64,000 nucleotides of DNA from Auanema rhodensis (GCA_964057225.1 OZ059895.1:18939688-19003687); one strand, 5' to 3'. Counted from the first letter of the stretch, positions 25,404 to 39,037 are shown. Notes: generated by a model from the letters alone, not told the origin. Program-made: numbers and translations.

Positions 25404-28009
25404 AGAATTACCTCCAAAACCAAAATTTTTTTTTCAAAATACCTTCATCTGTTTTTCATTTCTCTTGTAGCTAAGGTTCCTACCTTTATTGTAATTGAAA
25501 GAAACCATGCTGTGAGTCAAAATCGAGACAAAATCGTAAAAAAACGGTTTTGTCTTGGATTTAAAGAAAATATTATTTCTATCGAATGATCTACTTATAT
25601 TGTAGAAATTGAGCTTCACTTATTAAAAGAAGAGAACGATCAAGAAATCACTATTTTCAGAAAAGATTGCTTTTGAATTTGAAGATTTTCAAATATATAT
25701 ATGCATGTATATAGCTTAATATCATGAATACTGAACCATATTTCTCTTTATATCTCCCTCTCTCTCTCTCTCTCTGTGTCTCTCTCTCTACTCTCTCTCC
25801 TTTTCAGATTAGACTTGGTGAGCAACATCCTTAGCTATTAAGATTTTTGAGAAGAAAACAACAAAAAGCGACTGCAGCTTGCCGCGCATTTATAACTGTC
25901 GAACAACAACAAATCAAAATAAGAACACATTATGTTATCCATGAAGAGAAAAGGCAAAGAAATTTAAAAAGAAAAGTAAAAATATACAAAGATAACGAGA
26001 GAAAAAGAGAAAGAAATTAAAAAATAAGAAGCTGGAAGGAGCGACAGTTTCCAAAAAAAAAATAGAAGAAGAATATGAAATGTGCATTCAATCTTGTCGT
26101 TTTTTTGACCATTTTTTCGTTCTTTTTTTAGTCTTCAAATTGGCTCTTGGCTCATTATAGATTCCAATCAGAATCAGTTTTCAGTTATTTCATTCTTTTT
26201 TTTAATTCCTCTAAATGTCATTGGATGATCTTCAGTGCTAAAAGTAAAATTTTTTTTTTCATTTCAAATAGTTTTAGAGAGCAATCTATGATGCTCAATG
26301 AACTATTGGCGAGGTAGCGTGTGGGATATAGATAAGAAGCCAGAATAGACATCTGATTCTTCTAAAACCGGTTAAATGGCATCAAGATATGAGAAGAAAA
26401 ATTGAAAAAATGAGATGAACGGCATCATATGAATATGGTAAAGAATTTCATCGGACACCAAAGTAACAATCCACAAACTGATTTTCAAATCGAATATAGA
26501 ATTTCGCATTTTCATTTGGTAAGTGTTGAATAAAACAGAATATTGGATAGTTAGTGCTGTTTAGATATAATTGGTCTTGTATGGAAAGCTGATATAACTG
26601 ATTGTTAGAGAGAAAGAATGAGTTAGAATGAGAGATAACATGGGCCAAAGTGGGAAAATTTTGTTTTTTTCTTATTAAAAATAATAAAAATCAGAGATAT
26701 AGAGAGATAGAGATAGAGAGGGAAAGAGAAAGAAAGAGAGAGGTGCATGATAAAGTATTATACAACGGAATGTTAGGGGGAAAACAAAAAAGGTTGAGAT
26801 ATAAGAGGGGAGTAAGTCTGATTTCGAATATGATGGTTAAAGAGAGACAAGAGAAAGTAGGAATAAAGAGGAGAAGGGAGATAGACGATGAGAGATAAGA
26901 TTGTTCGGTGATCAAGGAATAGAATTGAGCAGCAGTACGACAAGCAGTAGTATGCTCTTTTCAACTCTTTTCGACTCTCTCTCTCTCTCTTTCTCTCTCA
27001 CTCTCTCTCTCTCTCTTTATGTTTCTCTCTTTCGTACTCAATTTCTCGTTTTCTCAATCTCTCTAATTGTATATATTATTCTATATATATATATGTATGT
27101 ATCATGATAAAATTATCATCATGAATAATATGAATACGGATTGATTCAACTGTTAAATTGATTAATTTTGATAATAACAATAAAATAAAATAAATATTGT
27201 CACTAACTATATGAATATAAGAACATAATATTTCTAGTTAACATCTTAATATATGTTGTTCAAATTTTTATTTTCTATAATATATCGTATATACTATATA
27301 TGTATATAAGCTTTTCATATTGTCCACAAGCTTTATGTGCTCTCCAATTTCTTTCTCACATTTTATAAGCCACCATGGGAAAATTGTTCAATATAGATCG
27401 GATATTATTCATTTTAACACGCTTTTGTGCTTTTCGCTTAAAAAATCAGCAGAAAAACTTTTTTGTCGCTTTTTCAATGTTTTTTTTTTCTAAAAAAAGG
27501 CGGAAAAGAGAGAAAAAAGAAAGAGAAAAGTCATTAGAGTTTCCGTGTTGTTGTCGAAAATAAATTTGAAAGTTATAAATCTGTGTATGTATGGATGTAT
27601 GGTGTGCATGTGTGTATGTCTGTGTGGCTGTAGATGCCGCTTACATCCAAACAGAGACATATCATACAAGAGCACAGATAGACAGATACATACTAGTCAG
27701 ATCTATGTATATATTACATACATGTTGAAGAAGATCTTTCTGATATCATTATTCAAAGTCAAATTTGAATGGATAGCTTGTTTATTCTTATGAAAAGCCC
27801 ACAGTTCATATGAATTCTATCTATTGATGTCATCTAACAAGGGTTATACTTCATATTTTATTGTAAATTAATTCTTTTTCTCTTTAAGTTGAAATTATAA
27901 ATTAAGATTTTCTGAAAAGCAGCATCACCTTGTTGTAGTATGGATTAGAAAAAAATGAAAAATGAAGGGTGATAGAGATAGATAGAAAGATAGGGAGAGA
28001 TAGAGAGAT

Positions 28010-28060
<51 letters not shown>
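28010..28060. repeat. (GA)n microsatellite
   Basis: GA array preceded by imperfect GATAGA units from about 27970. Confidence 0.9.
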
Positions 28061-28062
<2 letters not shown>

Positions 28063-30736
28063 ATTTTGAAAATTATCATGGTCAACGACAATTGAGGTAT
28101 TGAAAGAGAATAACTTGATAACTCATTGAAATTATTTTATTTATAATTTATATAAATAGATAAATAAAAAACAAAAAAAAACGAAAATAAGAAGAAAACA
28201 TAGTTAATGAACAATATTTTAGCTATTTTTAATATAAAAAATGGAAGAACGTCGTTTAATATGGTTGAAAGGGACAGAGAGTTTCATTTGAAATGCATGA
28301 AAAGTATCTAACGAAACATTTCAAAGACATGTACTACGTTTAAAAGAAAAAAGAAATTGAAGTTCAAAAAAGGAAATGTGATAAGAACAAAAGAAAAAAA
28401 AAGTTAAAATGCACATGCTTAGCTATTTGTCGCGAGGCCAAAACTATGCGGAAAAAAAATTTATCGTCAAATATGAATGAAGTAGCAGATCAAGAATATG
28501 TAAAGGACAACGCGAGAGCCAAAAATAGAAGACAATGCTGTTATAAAAGCTGTAAAAATTGCTGGACAGTGTGAGGGAGAGAAAGAAAGATAGAGGTACA
28601 GAGAAAGAGGAAACATTGTATGTGTACCCTGCAGTTTCTTCATTTTACTCGCTTTCATTGCTTTCTCCCAGTTTCAGCCTTCTTTCTCATCAAGTTCTTC
28701 AGCTTTTCTCTTTTTCTCTCTTTCCCTAGTTTGCTATGGGTTTGCGTGTAGATACATAATTCTTCATCTTTTCACCTTTCTCTCTTTCCCTCTCTCTCTC
28801 TCTTTCTCTCTTAGTTATCTCTCTGCTTTCTACCTAGTTGTCCTTAGATCTCTTCGAAACTCTGGAGCCCTTATGACAATTTTTTCTTATTATATGTATA
28901 TCTGAGTTCTTGATGAAGGTTTCTCAGTATCAAACGCTTAGTTCTTCTAAAGCTTCTCTTTAATTATTAATAAGTCCTAATTAGGCTTTCCTTGTTTGCC
29001 AAACTAGCTTGACGAAAAAGTAAAAAGAGTTTCTTTGAATCTCTTAAACCCATATTAGCTTTAAAAGTTCAAAGATAATATAAGAAAGAAAATCAAAGGA
29101 ATGTGAAAAAGTACATTAATTCATGAATAATCTTTACCAAAATATTAAAAGCAAAATAATAATTAAAATTCTTAAAAACAGAAATCAAATATGCTAATCA
29201 TGCATTTCTTTATGTATAAAGTTCAAAAGAAAATGAATTTTATAAAAAAAAAAGAATAAGAACAAGTAGAAGAAGAAGAAGAAGAGAATGGGGTGGTCTC
29301 TGCAAAAGAGGGTAATTCATAATACCGCTACTACCAGCTTATATGCACACAATTTTGGATCATTTCTCTCTCCTCCTACTTTTCTTCTACATGTTGTTCT
29401 ATCTATCTATCTTTTAAAAATTTATTTTATTTTTAATTATTTAAAAGAAAAAATAATTTGTAGAAACAATGGATGCAATATACATAGATGTTGAAAGGGT
29501 GCAATGTCGAACAATGGCCTTAGGCCTAAATGTGACTGAGAGAGTAGAAAGAGAGTAGAGAGAAAGAGCAATAGAGAAAGAGAGAGAGGGGGGATCAAGA
29601 GAGATAGAGAGATTAGAGAAGTAGCCAAAAAAGAGGTAAAACCTACTTCTTGTACTACTGATCAAACTTTAGCATTTCGAACGCTTTAGAAAGCTTTAAG
29701 GAAATTATTATTAATAGATTAAAAGAGCAAGTTTGAAACTGATGATGTATGTATGCTGTTGCATGACACGCCAGCTTGTCATAAGCACAAGTTTTGAAAC
29801 TAAAAAGTCCATAATTCATCAAACGAAAATAATGTAAAACAATCAACTTAAGCTGAAAGATTGATTTACATTCAACCTTGGAGCAATTTTTCATTTCATT
29901 TCTCTCTAAGTTTCTTCACCTCCTACACATAATCATAAAAAAGGTCTTTGAAAACTATATTTATTAGTTAATAATGAAAAAGAAGAATCAATTATAATAT
30001 TAAATTATACATATAGTTAACACAAGTATTTGATAAATATCGTATTTTTCTAGTTTTTATCACAGAAACCGGAAGAAAAATATATTATTAAAAATTGTTA
30101 TTATCATATATTATGTATATATACTATATATATATATAGTTAATTATAATTATATATTTACATATATGTACTTGTGTATCTTATTTCTATATTGTACAAA
30201 CTGAATTTGATTTGAAATTGAGATCCTTAGGAATAGTTGGTAGTACAAGCTTTTCATCAACAAAAAAATAGATTTTTGCTCAATTCAGATCCACATCTTC
30301 AAAAGCTGATAAACACTCATGATCATGAATGATCATACTTCAGCTTCATGAGACAATGATTACGGTTGAATAAGATGAAATCGTAGGCTTTTACTGATCT
30401 ATTCATCAGATTTTTTTCAAATAAATAGAAAAAGAATGCAAAACATTATTTAAACAATTTGAAAAAAGAAAATGAGAAATCAAGAGATGTATTTACTTAA
30501 AATTTAAATTAAACTATTTTAATTTCTTAAGGAAATGGAAAAGCTTATAAAGTTGATAGCTTAAATGATATTTTTTTTTTAAAAGTTTCAAGAAAAGATA
30601 CGAAATTGAGAGAAAATGAATGAAATAAGAGGGTAGTTCTTCATCTTCAGTAAGATGAGTTATTAAAATCAATATAAGGAATAGAAGAAAAGAACGATAG
30701 GGAGAGATTGGTGAGGAGTGACCACGACCGAGAGAA

Positions 30737-30783
<47 letters not shown>

Positions 30784-30953
30784 AAGAGGGAGTTGCATGA
30801 AATGAAGGAGGGTCATTTGAAAGAAGGAAAATCTTCTGATGATCCATTTTGATGAATGATTGCTTAAACAAGAAAAGGAACGAAAGTAAGTCTGAAAAAA
30901 AGCTTAGGGTTCAAGACATTGATAGAGAATTATAGAATCAGGAACATGGAAAG

Positions 30954-30958
30954 AGAGA

Positions 30959-31034
<76 letters not shown>

Positions 31035-31090
31035 TCAAGAGAGAGGGATCAAGAGAGAGGGATCAAGAGAGATAGAGAGATATTGAGAGA
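30954..31090. repeat. (GA)n microsatellite with a 14-nt tandem repeat at its end
   Basis: A long GA array (about 30954-31030) passes into three copies of a 14-nt unit starting GGGATCAAGAGAGA at 31031, 31045 and 31059. It then continues as GATAGAGAGAT. Confidence 0.9.
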
Positions 31091-33050
31091 TAAATTGAGA
31101 GAAGGGAGGAGGAACATGTAGTGTTCCAAAATAATTTTTAATAAATGGGAAATCAAGAAATAATAAAAAGTAATAAGAATTGTGAAAAAGAAAATTTATT
31201 CATTTTTTTTATTTATTGATTTTTTTCGTATTCCTTCTGTAAATTTGAGCTAAAAGCTCTTAGCAGGTTGCTTATTCTCTTACTTGTCTTCTTTCCTCTT
31301 TCTCTTCTTTTTCTCTTGGGAAGCACCTATGCATGAACCTCACCACCCCTAAAACCATATTTCCATATGGGTTAGTCTCTTCTATATGACTTCAATACAT
31401 CAAGCCAGCCGTATTAATCGGTGTTATTGGTTTGACAAAGAAGAAAAAATGACTTCTTCTATTCCTCTTCTTTTGGTCCTTCCCTTTTCCTTTCTCTATC
31501 TACTTTCTCTCTCTCTATCTCTCTCTCTTTCTCTATATCCCTATTCTCTCCTACTCTCTTATTTTCTCTCTTCTACGTTTTCCCTAGATGGATAGCCAGT
31601 TATCATCATTGTGGTTGTAGTCTTCAGCTTCGTTTGATTCTATTTTTTTTGTACTGAAACTGACCAAAATAGCAATTTTGGCATTGAAGCATCTGTTTTT
31701 CTGTCAAAAATGCTAACTATTTGACAAAAATTAATCGAAAAGATGAATTATATATATGAAATGAAATAAGAAAAAAGCTCAGTTTCACCTTTATTTTCTG
31801 TGATATCGTAGAAAAATATTATAAAAAATAATAGAAAGTGAATTTTCAAATAGTTTGAGCTGTAGGTGACGCTAAATTTGCTATTCAAAATAGTAAATCG
31901 GCAAAATGGGCTTGTCGAGGAAAAGCTTTTTTGATGACTTCGATGAGAAAGGAATGAATACGAAGTTTGAGAGAAGTTGGTAAGTCACAAAAACGGAAAA
32001 CGAAGGAAAAGAAGGTAAGGAAACGAAAGAAAAGGCTGGAGCAAGGGTTGCTGAACTGAAGTAGACAAACTTGGCAGATAGAAAGAGAGAGACAGAAGGT
32101 GGAGAAGAGATAAAAATAGGAAATAAGAGAGAGGGAGAGGGAGAAGTAAAGAGAGAAGAAGTAGAATTAAGAGGTAGTTGAAGAGAACAAGGAAAACTTT
32201 GATTTTGAAGAAGTAAGGAAAGTACTTATTTGAGTGTCATAGAGTCTTTGAATTTGAATTTTTTTGAAATTTAGATGCTCAAAAGATGATGGTCCGCTGA
32301 TGCTCTTTACATGTTCTCCCTCTCCTAGATCATTTTCAGATTCTCTCTTAGTTTTTTCACTTTTCGTTTTAGTTTGTTTCTTAAAAAGATTCTTAAAAGT
32401 CTTTTCTTAGGATCAAGCTGTTAGTCAAAGAATTTTTGGAGAGAGAAAAAAATTATAAAAAGAATTAATACTATACATATATGTATAGTTGCTAGATGAA
32501 GCTAAAGTAAATACGAGTTAAAATTCCTTTTTACAATGAGAAAATCGAAAATGTGGTGGATGAATGTTCAAGTAAACATTCATTTTCTTCTGAAAGACAG
32601 TTTTCATTTAATTTCAACTTAATTATGACAACGAATCAGCCTATTAAGAATGAAATAAGAAAAATTTACATTTAAAGACGATGAATGAACGCTAAATATG
32701 CCATAATATATAAGAAATTGAGTTTAAAACACCCAATACGTCAAAAAATTCTAAATTATATAACTTTGTTTCGACGTCGTCATCGTCGTCGTCGTCGTCG
32801 CCGCCGTTGTCGTTGTCATTGCCGGACTCGCTCAGACAAGACCTGGCTTCTCATCTCTCTAGTGTTAGACAGAAAAAAGACGAAAAGAATTTGAAAATTC
32901 ACTGAATTATTCTGACGAAGAATTGTGATGAAATAGTTTAATTATATATAGTTTAGTTAGATGCTTATATATATTTTAATGAAAATATTCAATATACATA
33001 TGTATGCATTTGCTGGACATGTTGATGATAATCTTTTATTCTTTCTAAGA

Positions 33051-33054
<4 letters not shown>

Positions 33055-33134
<80 letters not shown>
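33055..33134. repeat. (GA)n microsatellite, about 38 units
   Basis: GA array with a single AAAG interruption near 33116. Confidence 0.95.
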
Positions 33135-33135
<1 letters not shown>

Positions 33136-35100
33136 GAAGAAGGAAGAAAAGAAGAGAGAGGTAATGGATAATGAAGTTAATACTTGAAAGTGAGGGAGGG
33201 AGAGAGAAGAAGAACAAAGGGAAGAAAAAAATTTGATCGGAAGTGCGGAAATGAACAGAACAATTTCTGAATTAATCATTTTGGGTTTCGTATGTTGATG
33301 TACAAACTGAAATGTAGTTGATACTTCTTGAAATTCTGGAAAAGAACGCAAGAAACAAGAGAAAAGAAGGGAAACAAGTGAATGAACTAAGAAGATACAC
33401 TGGGTTAAAATATTTAAGCAAAAGAGAGAAAAAGAAGGGGGGGGGGGATACGTCGGACGAGTATACATGGAAATACATGGATGCAAGAATATGCTGGGAG
33501 GGAGAAAAAGAGACAAAAAGAGTTAGTTTTCTAATTGCGAAGACGTAGAGATAATTGACACCAATCAATATAAAGTAGTGTGAAATTGAATGAAAGAACG
33601 ATGTTTAGTAGCAGGGGGAAACGAAGAAAAAGTTTTTGTTGTCGCATGAGCTGAAAGAAATACGAAGAAAAGATTTTTCTTTCCTTCAAAAAAAGCTTTT
33701 TTTTTCCGGAATAAAGGAAAAAATGCGGGACTAAGGACTAGCCTAGATTGTGTGGTTGGTTCTACCACAAGCTCATCCAGGAAGTCTTCAATCGTCGTTG
33801 TCCTCGAGGTCGTCAAGCGAACCACGTCCTGTCGCTGCCGTTGTCAATGTGGTGTCCTTCGTACAGCTTCAGGATGTGGTAGACAAGGATAAGAACATGA
33901 GTTCTGTCTGAGTTTACACAGCTGTACAAGACTAACCGAACAGAAATGATGAGACAAAAATAGAAGAAGAAGAAGACAAGAGCCGTCTGCTTCTTCTCAC
34001 TCATTTCGAATGTTTGAAATGCAAGACAGTGACGAACACTAGATCATATAAGTTGAAATATATATGTATCTGCATATATATAGCCATATAGACCTTGGAG
34101 AAACGAAAGAAAAATTTGGAAGTAAAGAAAGAGAGAAAGCGAGATGAAGAGAGTGAGAGAGTGAGAGAGAATACAAGAAAGAGAGAGCTTTAAAGAGTCG
34201 AAATATAGGAAACATTTTAATATTCCCCTGAGGCGGCATATGTGTTTGAGCTTTAAGACATTTTTGGCCTATCTGACCCTAAATTCTTGACACATGAGGC
34301 ATTCTGTCATTTAGTTTAATGATTCTTTTAGTTCCCGTCTTCTTTTTTCAGAAAAAAAATTGTCTCAACTGAATACCGAGCAAACAAGCACAAATCGTTT
34401 TTAGTTTTTTTCTTGACCTCTCTCGTCTTCTGCCTTTTACATTATTCCATAGATTCCTTGATACTCTCTTAACATTATGCTGTTTTCATTCTTGAGGGGC
34501 TACTGTCGTATTGAACAATGATAAGAAAAACTCAACAAACATTCAATTGTCAAAGTTTCTGATAAAGGATCATCAATCTGGTATCATCAATCTTTTAACA
34601 TTTTTCAAGCTGAGGCACATTCAAATTCAACAGTCAGTGTATCTCAAAGTGCGTGATCGGCACACCAACAGCAATCATTTATAGTATTTTTGCTGTTAAC
34701 TTAACTATATACTATATGTTTTCAGATAGATTTTCAAATTTGCTCATTGAAACATTTGAAATCCAAACCGGATTCTCTTTCTATTGCACCATATTCTCCA
34801 CTTTTCTACCATGAGCCCCTACTTGTGAAATAGTTTATTCTCTCTCTCTCTCTCTTCTAATAAACTATCAAAGAATAAGGAGATTCTGAATTCTGTGCAG
34901 GTGTCATGAACACACACTCAAAGAAACAAAAAAGTATTATCATACCCTCCATTTCATGATTTTCTTCACTCTCTGATTCATTTTGAAGCCTCTTCAATCA
35001 GATTTTTTTTCTGAAAATATATGTATTTGAGTATTGGACGCTCCTTCTGACTCAATGTTGACAACAAGGATTATAGTTAAGGAGTTGAAATCGACACACC

Positions 35101-36749
35101 ATGTTTAGTAGTCGTCCATGCGATGGCCAAACAAGGTAATGCCATATTTCCTTCCTCCTTTTCCCTCTTATCTTCAAACTAACCAGGAAAAATTCTTTCT
35201 TTTTAGCTTATTATTATTTAATAATTGGCTATACAATACTTTTTACTACCTCTTTTGAAGATAAGAACGTTTCAAAGTTTCAGTTTCATTCTCAAGCATA
35301 AGGTTGAACTTTACAGGAAAATATGTTCCACTATGCATTCGATACGATACACCAACAAGTTTTTCGAAACAAGCTCGTATCCAACCACTAGTTGCTGTAA
35401 CAGAAATGCCACGAAAATCCTCGAAAGTAAGTTTCTTTTTTGATTCTTTCATCTTAGTTTCTTTTTCTTTTGATAGAGAGTAAATTAAAAATCATTTCAT
35501 TGCAATATGAGATATCAAAGATGGAAATTTTTAATTTGTGCGATTTGTTTTTCAGCTTGATGATGGTCTGTCAGCTAGGACGAAACATCAACGTATGCAT
35601 CATAGTGTAAGGGTTTTTGAGTTCGTTTTCAAGAAAACAACAGATAAAACTATGAATAGGGACTTTTAATTTGAGAAATTGTGAAAAATTAAGAAGAACA
35701 ATATAAGAAAAGAAAAAATCTTTATGGATTATGGCTTATAGAATAAGTAAAAAAAACAAAAATATATCTTTTTATCTTTCAGAATTCATTGAATCTACCA
35801 GCCCGAAGTATGAAACCAGCAACGGATCATTCTCATTCTCATACTTATTCTCATGCTCATGCTCATATTCATGCTCAATCACTGTCGAAACCATTTGTAA
35901 TTCCTCGCCCAAAAATTCTTCATTCAACCTCATCATGTTCAACAACCCGAAAAGCTTTAGCTCCATCTTCGTCGTCATTGTCATGGTCATCAACGAATTC
36001 CATGATGTCATCATCGTCATCATCAACAACATCATTGTCCTCTTCTTCATCATCACCAAAAACAACAACAACAACAACAATGAAAAATTCAAAAAAATCC
36101 ATAAATACGATTGAAGATGAAAATTCATTTCCCAAATTGGCATCTTCATGCTCTACATCAATTGAACGACAATTCTCGAAAAATAAAGGATTAAGACGTA
36201 ATCGATCAAGATCTGTATCATCCATCCTAATGACACCATCATTCAGGTTTTTTTATTGAAATTTATTTTTTAATTTCTTTTTATCTTTTTCTCTTTCTCT
36301 TTTCGGTCCTCTTATCTAACTCTCTCAATAATTCTTAAAGCTAAGAAAAGGCAAATTCGTTTGTCATGAATTTCTGACATACTCTTGCTAGACATGAAGC
36401 TGTTAAAGTTTCCTGACCAACTTACTTACTGCTCATGCTTGTTACGTTTGAATATTTGAGCTTTTATGGAAAATATAAAAATTGTATATGAAAATATATG
36501 AAAATATATATGAAAATATATATTATATATTATATGATATAAGTTATTTATTTAAATTTTTTAAATTATTTTAAGTTTGAAAAATATACATAATTTCAAC
36601 TTAATGATTCATTTATTTTATTTTGGCAACAACTAATTTCAAATTTTATTTTTAAAATAAAAAAAAGAAAAAGAAATGTTTATAGCTCCAATAACAGATG
36701 TTGTTATAGAGCAAAAACATCGAATGACCAAGTGAGTTCCACAACCTAG
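35101..36749 (+). CDS. Unrecognised His/Ser/Thr-rich protein
   Basis: Proposed exons: 35101-35135, 35297-35426, 35556-35606, 35783-36246 and 36686-36749, phase-compatible and giving 247 codons to a TAG. The middle three are joined by clear GTAAG donors and TTTTCAG/CTTTCAG acceptors and stay in frame. The first exon (MFSSRPCDGQT) and the last one are less certain; without the last splice the frame stops at 36259. Residues 88-104 are a His-alternating run (HSHSHTYSHAHAHIHAQ) that could bind metal. A Ser/Thr run follows at about 128-170, then a basic segment (RRNRSRSVSSILMTPSF) that could be a phosphorylation or docking site. There is no signal peptide or membrane segment. I do not recognise a family. 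The gene converges with the copper-transporter pair on the other strand. The exons look real, the function is unknown. Confidence 0.55.
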
Positions 36750-37823
36750 GACGAAGTCAAAACCAAAACGAGTTAATTCATGAATATGTATAGTATATCT
36801 AAATACATTTATTAGTTTTTTTTTTCTTTTTTTTTTAATAAAATTAAATAAGAAGAATTGACAATTTTTTGGCAAATTAATACGGTTGTTGTATATAAAA
36901 CTAGTTTACTTGTATCTTTAATACGAAAATCAATTTTTTTTATTTATTCAAAACAAATTCATGAGAGGGGAAAGTAGGGGAAATAGGAAAGAAAGAGAGA
37001 AAAACTATCTGATGAAATCTTTTCATATAACATCTTCTTTAGGTGTATACCCGAATGTAATGAGAACGAAGATGAAACTCAAAAATGTGTTCGGTTCTAT
37101 TGAAATAATGAAAAGCTGAAAAGCATGAAAAACGTGAAATACTGTGATATAAATATATAATTTTTGTATAATTTATATAATTTGTTCTATTTTTCTTTAT
37201 ACATATTGAATTAATTGAATAAAAATCTTTATTTCAAATGGTTTTTATTTTTATATACATATGTACATACAACATCTTTATATTTTTATTTTATTCTTCT
37301 ATTCAAACTCTCTCTCTCTCTTTCTCTCTCTCTCTTTCTAACTCTCTCTCTCATCTCTTCTTCTTCTATTTCTTTTTTTTAGTAACCTGGAAGTTATTCG
37401 TTATGATTAATTACGCCTTGGTTGACTCGAATAAATACCTAATTATTTCCTAGTAACAGGCTTAACCTATGATCATACCTTCAAACTTGTCAGACAAGTT
37501 CAAGAGCTATCGCCCAATTTTCTAGAACTTCGCTTCAACGCTTGAAATGCTATAGCATAAAGCTCACCTTAGATGGCAATAGGAAAAGAAGGAAACGAGC
37601 TATTCCTAATTTCAGGATGTTTCTCTCTTACGATGAGAAAAGCTTTAACGCCTAGAAATTAAATATTTGCTATTCGACTTTCGTTTCACAAGCAAGAATG
37701 AGGCAGAAACGTTGAAATATAGTAAGAAAAAGAGAGAAAAAAAGAATGAATGTGACCTTATTTTTCATTTGTATCTTACAAAAAGAAATTTTAAAAAAGA
37801 TTAAGGTTTCAAAATTTAAATAT
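36750..37823. other. Convergent intergenic stretch
   Basis: Between two genes that end towards each other. It is AT-rich with a CT-rich patch at about 37307-37360, and the only open frames are simple sequence. I see no gene. Confidence 0.6.
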
Positions 37824-38641
37824 TTATTGACAACATTCACCCAAATTCTGTTCTTGACGATTGCCCAACGCTGGTGTAAGTAGAAAATATGCAACAATGT
37901 GTCCTGAAACGAAATAAATTTACGTTTTGAACAGAGAAATATAAAAAAAATTTAATAAATATAATTTGATTTGGTTGAAAAACAAATCTGAACATACCTG
38001 CTATCATACTTATAACAATTGGAACATTATATGTCATAGCTATCATCATTAAAGAATATGATAAAAACATTTCCACAAAATATAATATTGTTGGTAAACA
38101 TTTGTGACGAATTTCTTTTTGATTTTCACTGAATAAAGTTAAATTTGATTATAAATTTCTCAAAAAATTATGATAATGAATGATAAGAATTCAATGTTAC
38201 TGACTATGAGCTGCTGCTGCCTAAGAGGCTTTCCTCGATTTCACCACTGTTCTAAAAAAAATTCCTCATTTGTCTGTAGTCTCAAAAGTACTTATTTCAA
38301 TTTTATTTTAACAAAAATTTCAAAAAAATCTAATTACAATACATATAGTTAGTGTCAAATCAACTAAGATACCTGTGAAAAAAGTTTCTCATTTAGTCGG
38401 TTATGTCCAAAACGCAAAAGTTCGTAGAGGAATGATAAACCAGATACAGCAAAACAAGATAATATATAAACTATAAATAAGACATAATATTTTAAAAAAT
38501 AAAGGTTAAAAACAATTATTATGAGGGAGAACATAGAATGTTATTACAAACTTTTATACCTAATAAGGTTTTGGGTATCCAGCCAGCAAACAGTATCACT
38601 TCCTCTATACGAAAATGAAAATACATAATCATCATCATCAT
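37824..38641 (-). CDS. Ctr/SLC31 family copper transporter, diverged copy
   Basis: Ctr proteins are trimeric three-helix channels that move Cu(I) into the cytosol or out of endolysosomes. Exons 38560-38641, 38373-38470, 38205-38251, 37998-38128 and 37824-37903 give 145 residues. The N-terminus is very short (MMMMIMYFHFRIEEVILFAG) and holds the family FHF...E.VLF.GW block with a Met cluster directly before it. Helix 1 is at about 28-50, the loop is Ser-rich (GEIEESLLGSSSS), and helix 2 carries the copper-selecting MxxxM as M103-M107. Helix 3 has GHIVA where the family usually has GxxxG. The C-terminus ends in Cys-Cys-Gln, reminiscent of the metal-binding C-terminal motif of the family. It lies 396 nt downstream of a second Ctr gene on the same strand. 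The ATG at 38641 is the first of four tandem Met codons. Confidence 0.88.
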
Positions 38642-38819
38642 TTTTTAAATTTTCTAAATAGAATTATCTTTCAAATTCAAATAAAAAATATAAAAAAAGG
38701 AATAAATAATACGAAATACGTATTTTAGAAATATTTAAATTAAAATTAAAAAGAATTTCTTTTAGATGATCATTTGTTGTTGTATTCTTATTATTCTGTT
38801 AAACATGAAGTTGTTGTAA

Positions 38820-38922
38820 GAGAGAGAGAGAGAGAGAGATATGTATATACAGAATGCTATAGATAGTATGAGAGAGAATGTATATACGTATGTATGAAAG
38901 AGAGAGAGAGAGAGAGAGAGAG
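38820..38922. repeat. Two (GA)n tracts between the copper-transporter genes
   Basis: GA arrays at about 38820-38839 and 38899-38921 lie in the short gap between the two Ctr genes. Confidence 0.85.
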
Positions 38923-39037
38923 ATATCATTAGAAAAGTAATGAAGTTTAACAGGTAATATGAGCATATATCTTCAATCAGTTTCAACAATTTTCATGAAA
39001 TATTTAAAAAAAACTATTGTTTCTGTTGTTTCTGTTT

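Larger units (their letters stand above)
21019..35100. other. Gene-poor intergenic region between unc-13 and the next gene
   Basis: I could not assemble a spliced gene in these 14 kb. The region consists of AT-rich DNA with many (GA)n/(CT)n tracts, a GGTTGG array at about 22066-22112, a GC-rich island at 23100-23750, (CGT)n near 32775-32810 and G-homopolymers near 33437. The part next to 21018 should hold the unc-13 5' UTR and promoter, and two TATAGTTA octamers lie within 40 nt upstream of its ATG. A 5' UTR exon elsewhere in the region would not be detectable by eye. Confidence 0.6.

Noticed and set aside
32685-32894. 69-codon frame with an Arg run (RRRRRRRR)
   Set aside because: The Arg run is a reading of a (CGT)n microsatellite at about 32775-32810. 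The flanks look non-coding and there is no donor/acceptor support.
36520-36600. Possible transposon end (TATATATTATATATTATA repeats)
   Set aside because: Simple AT repeat with no terminal inverted repeat, target duplication or transposase frame nearby.
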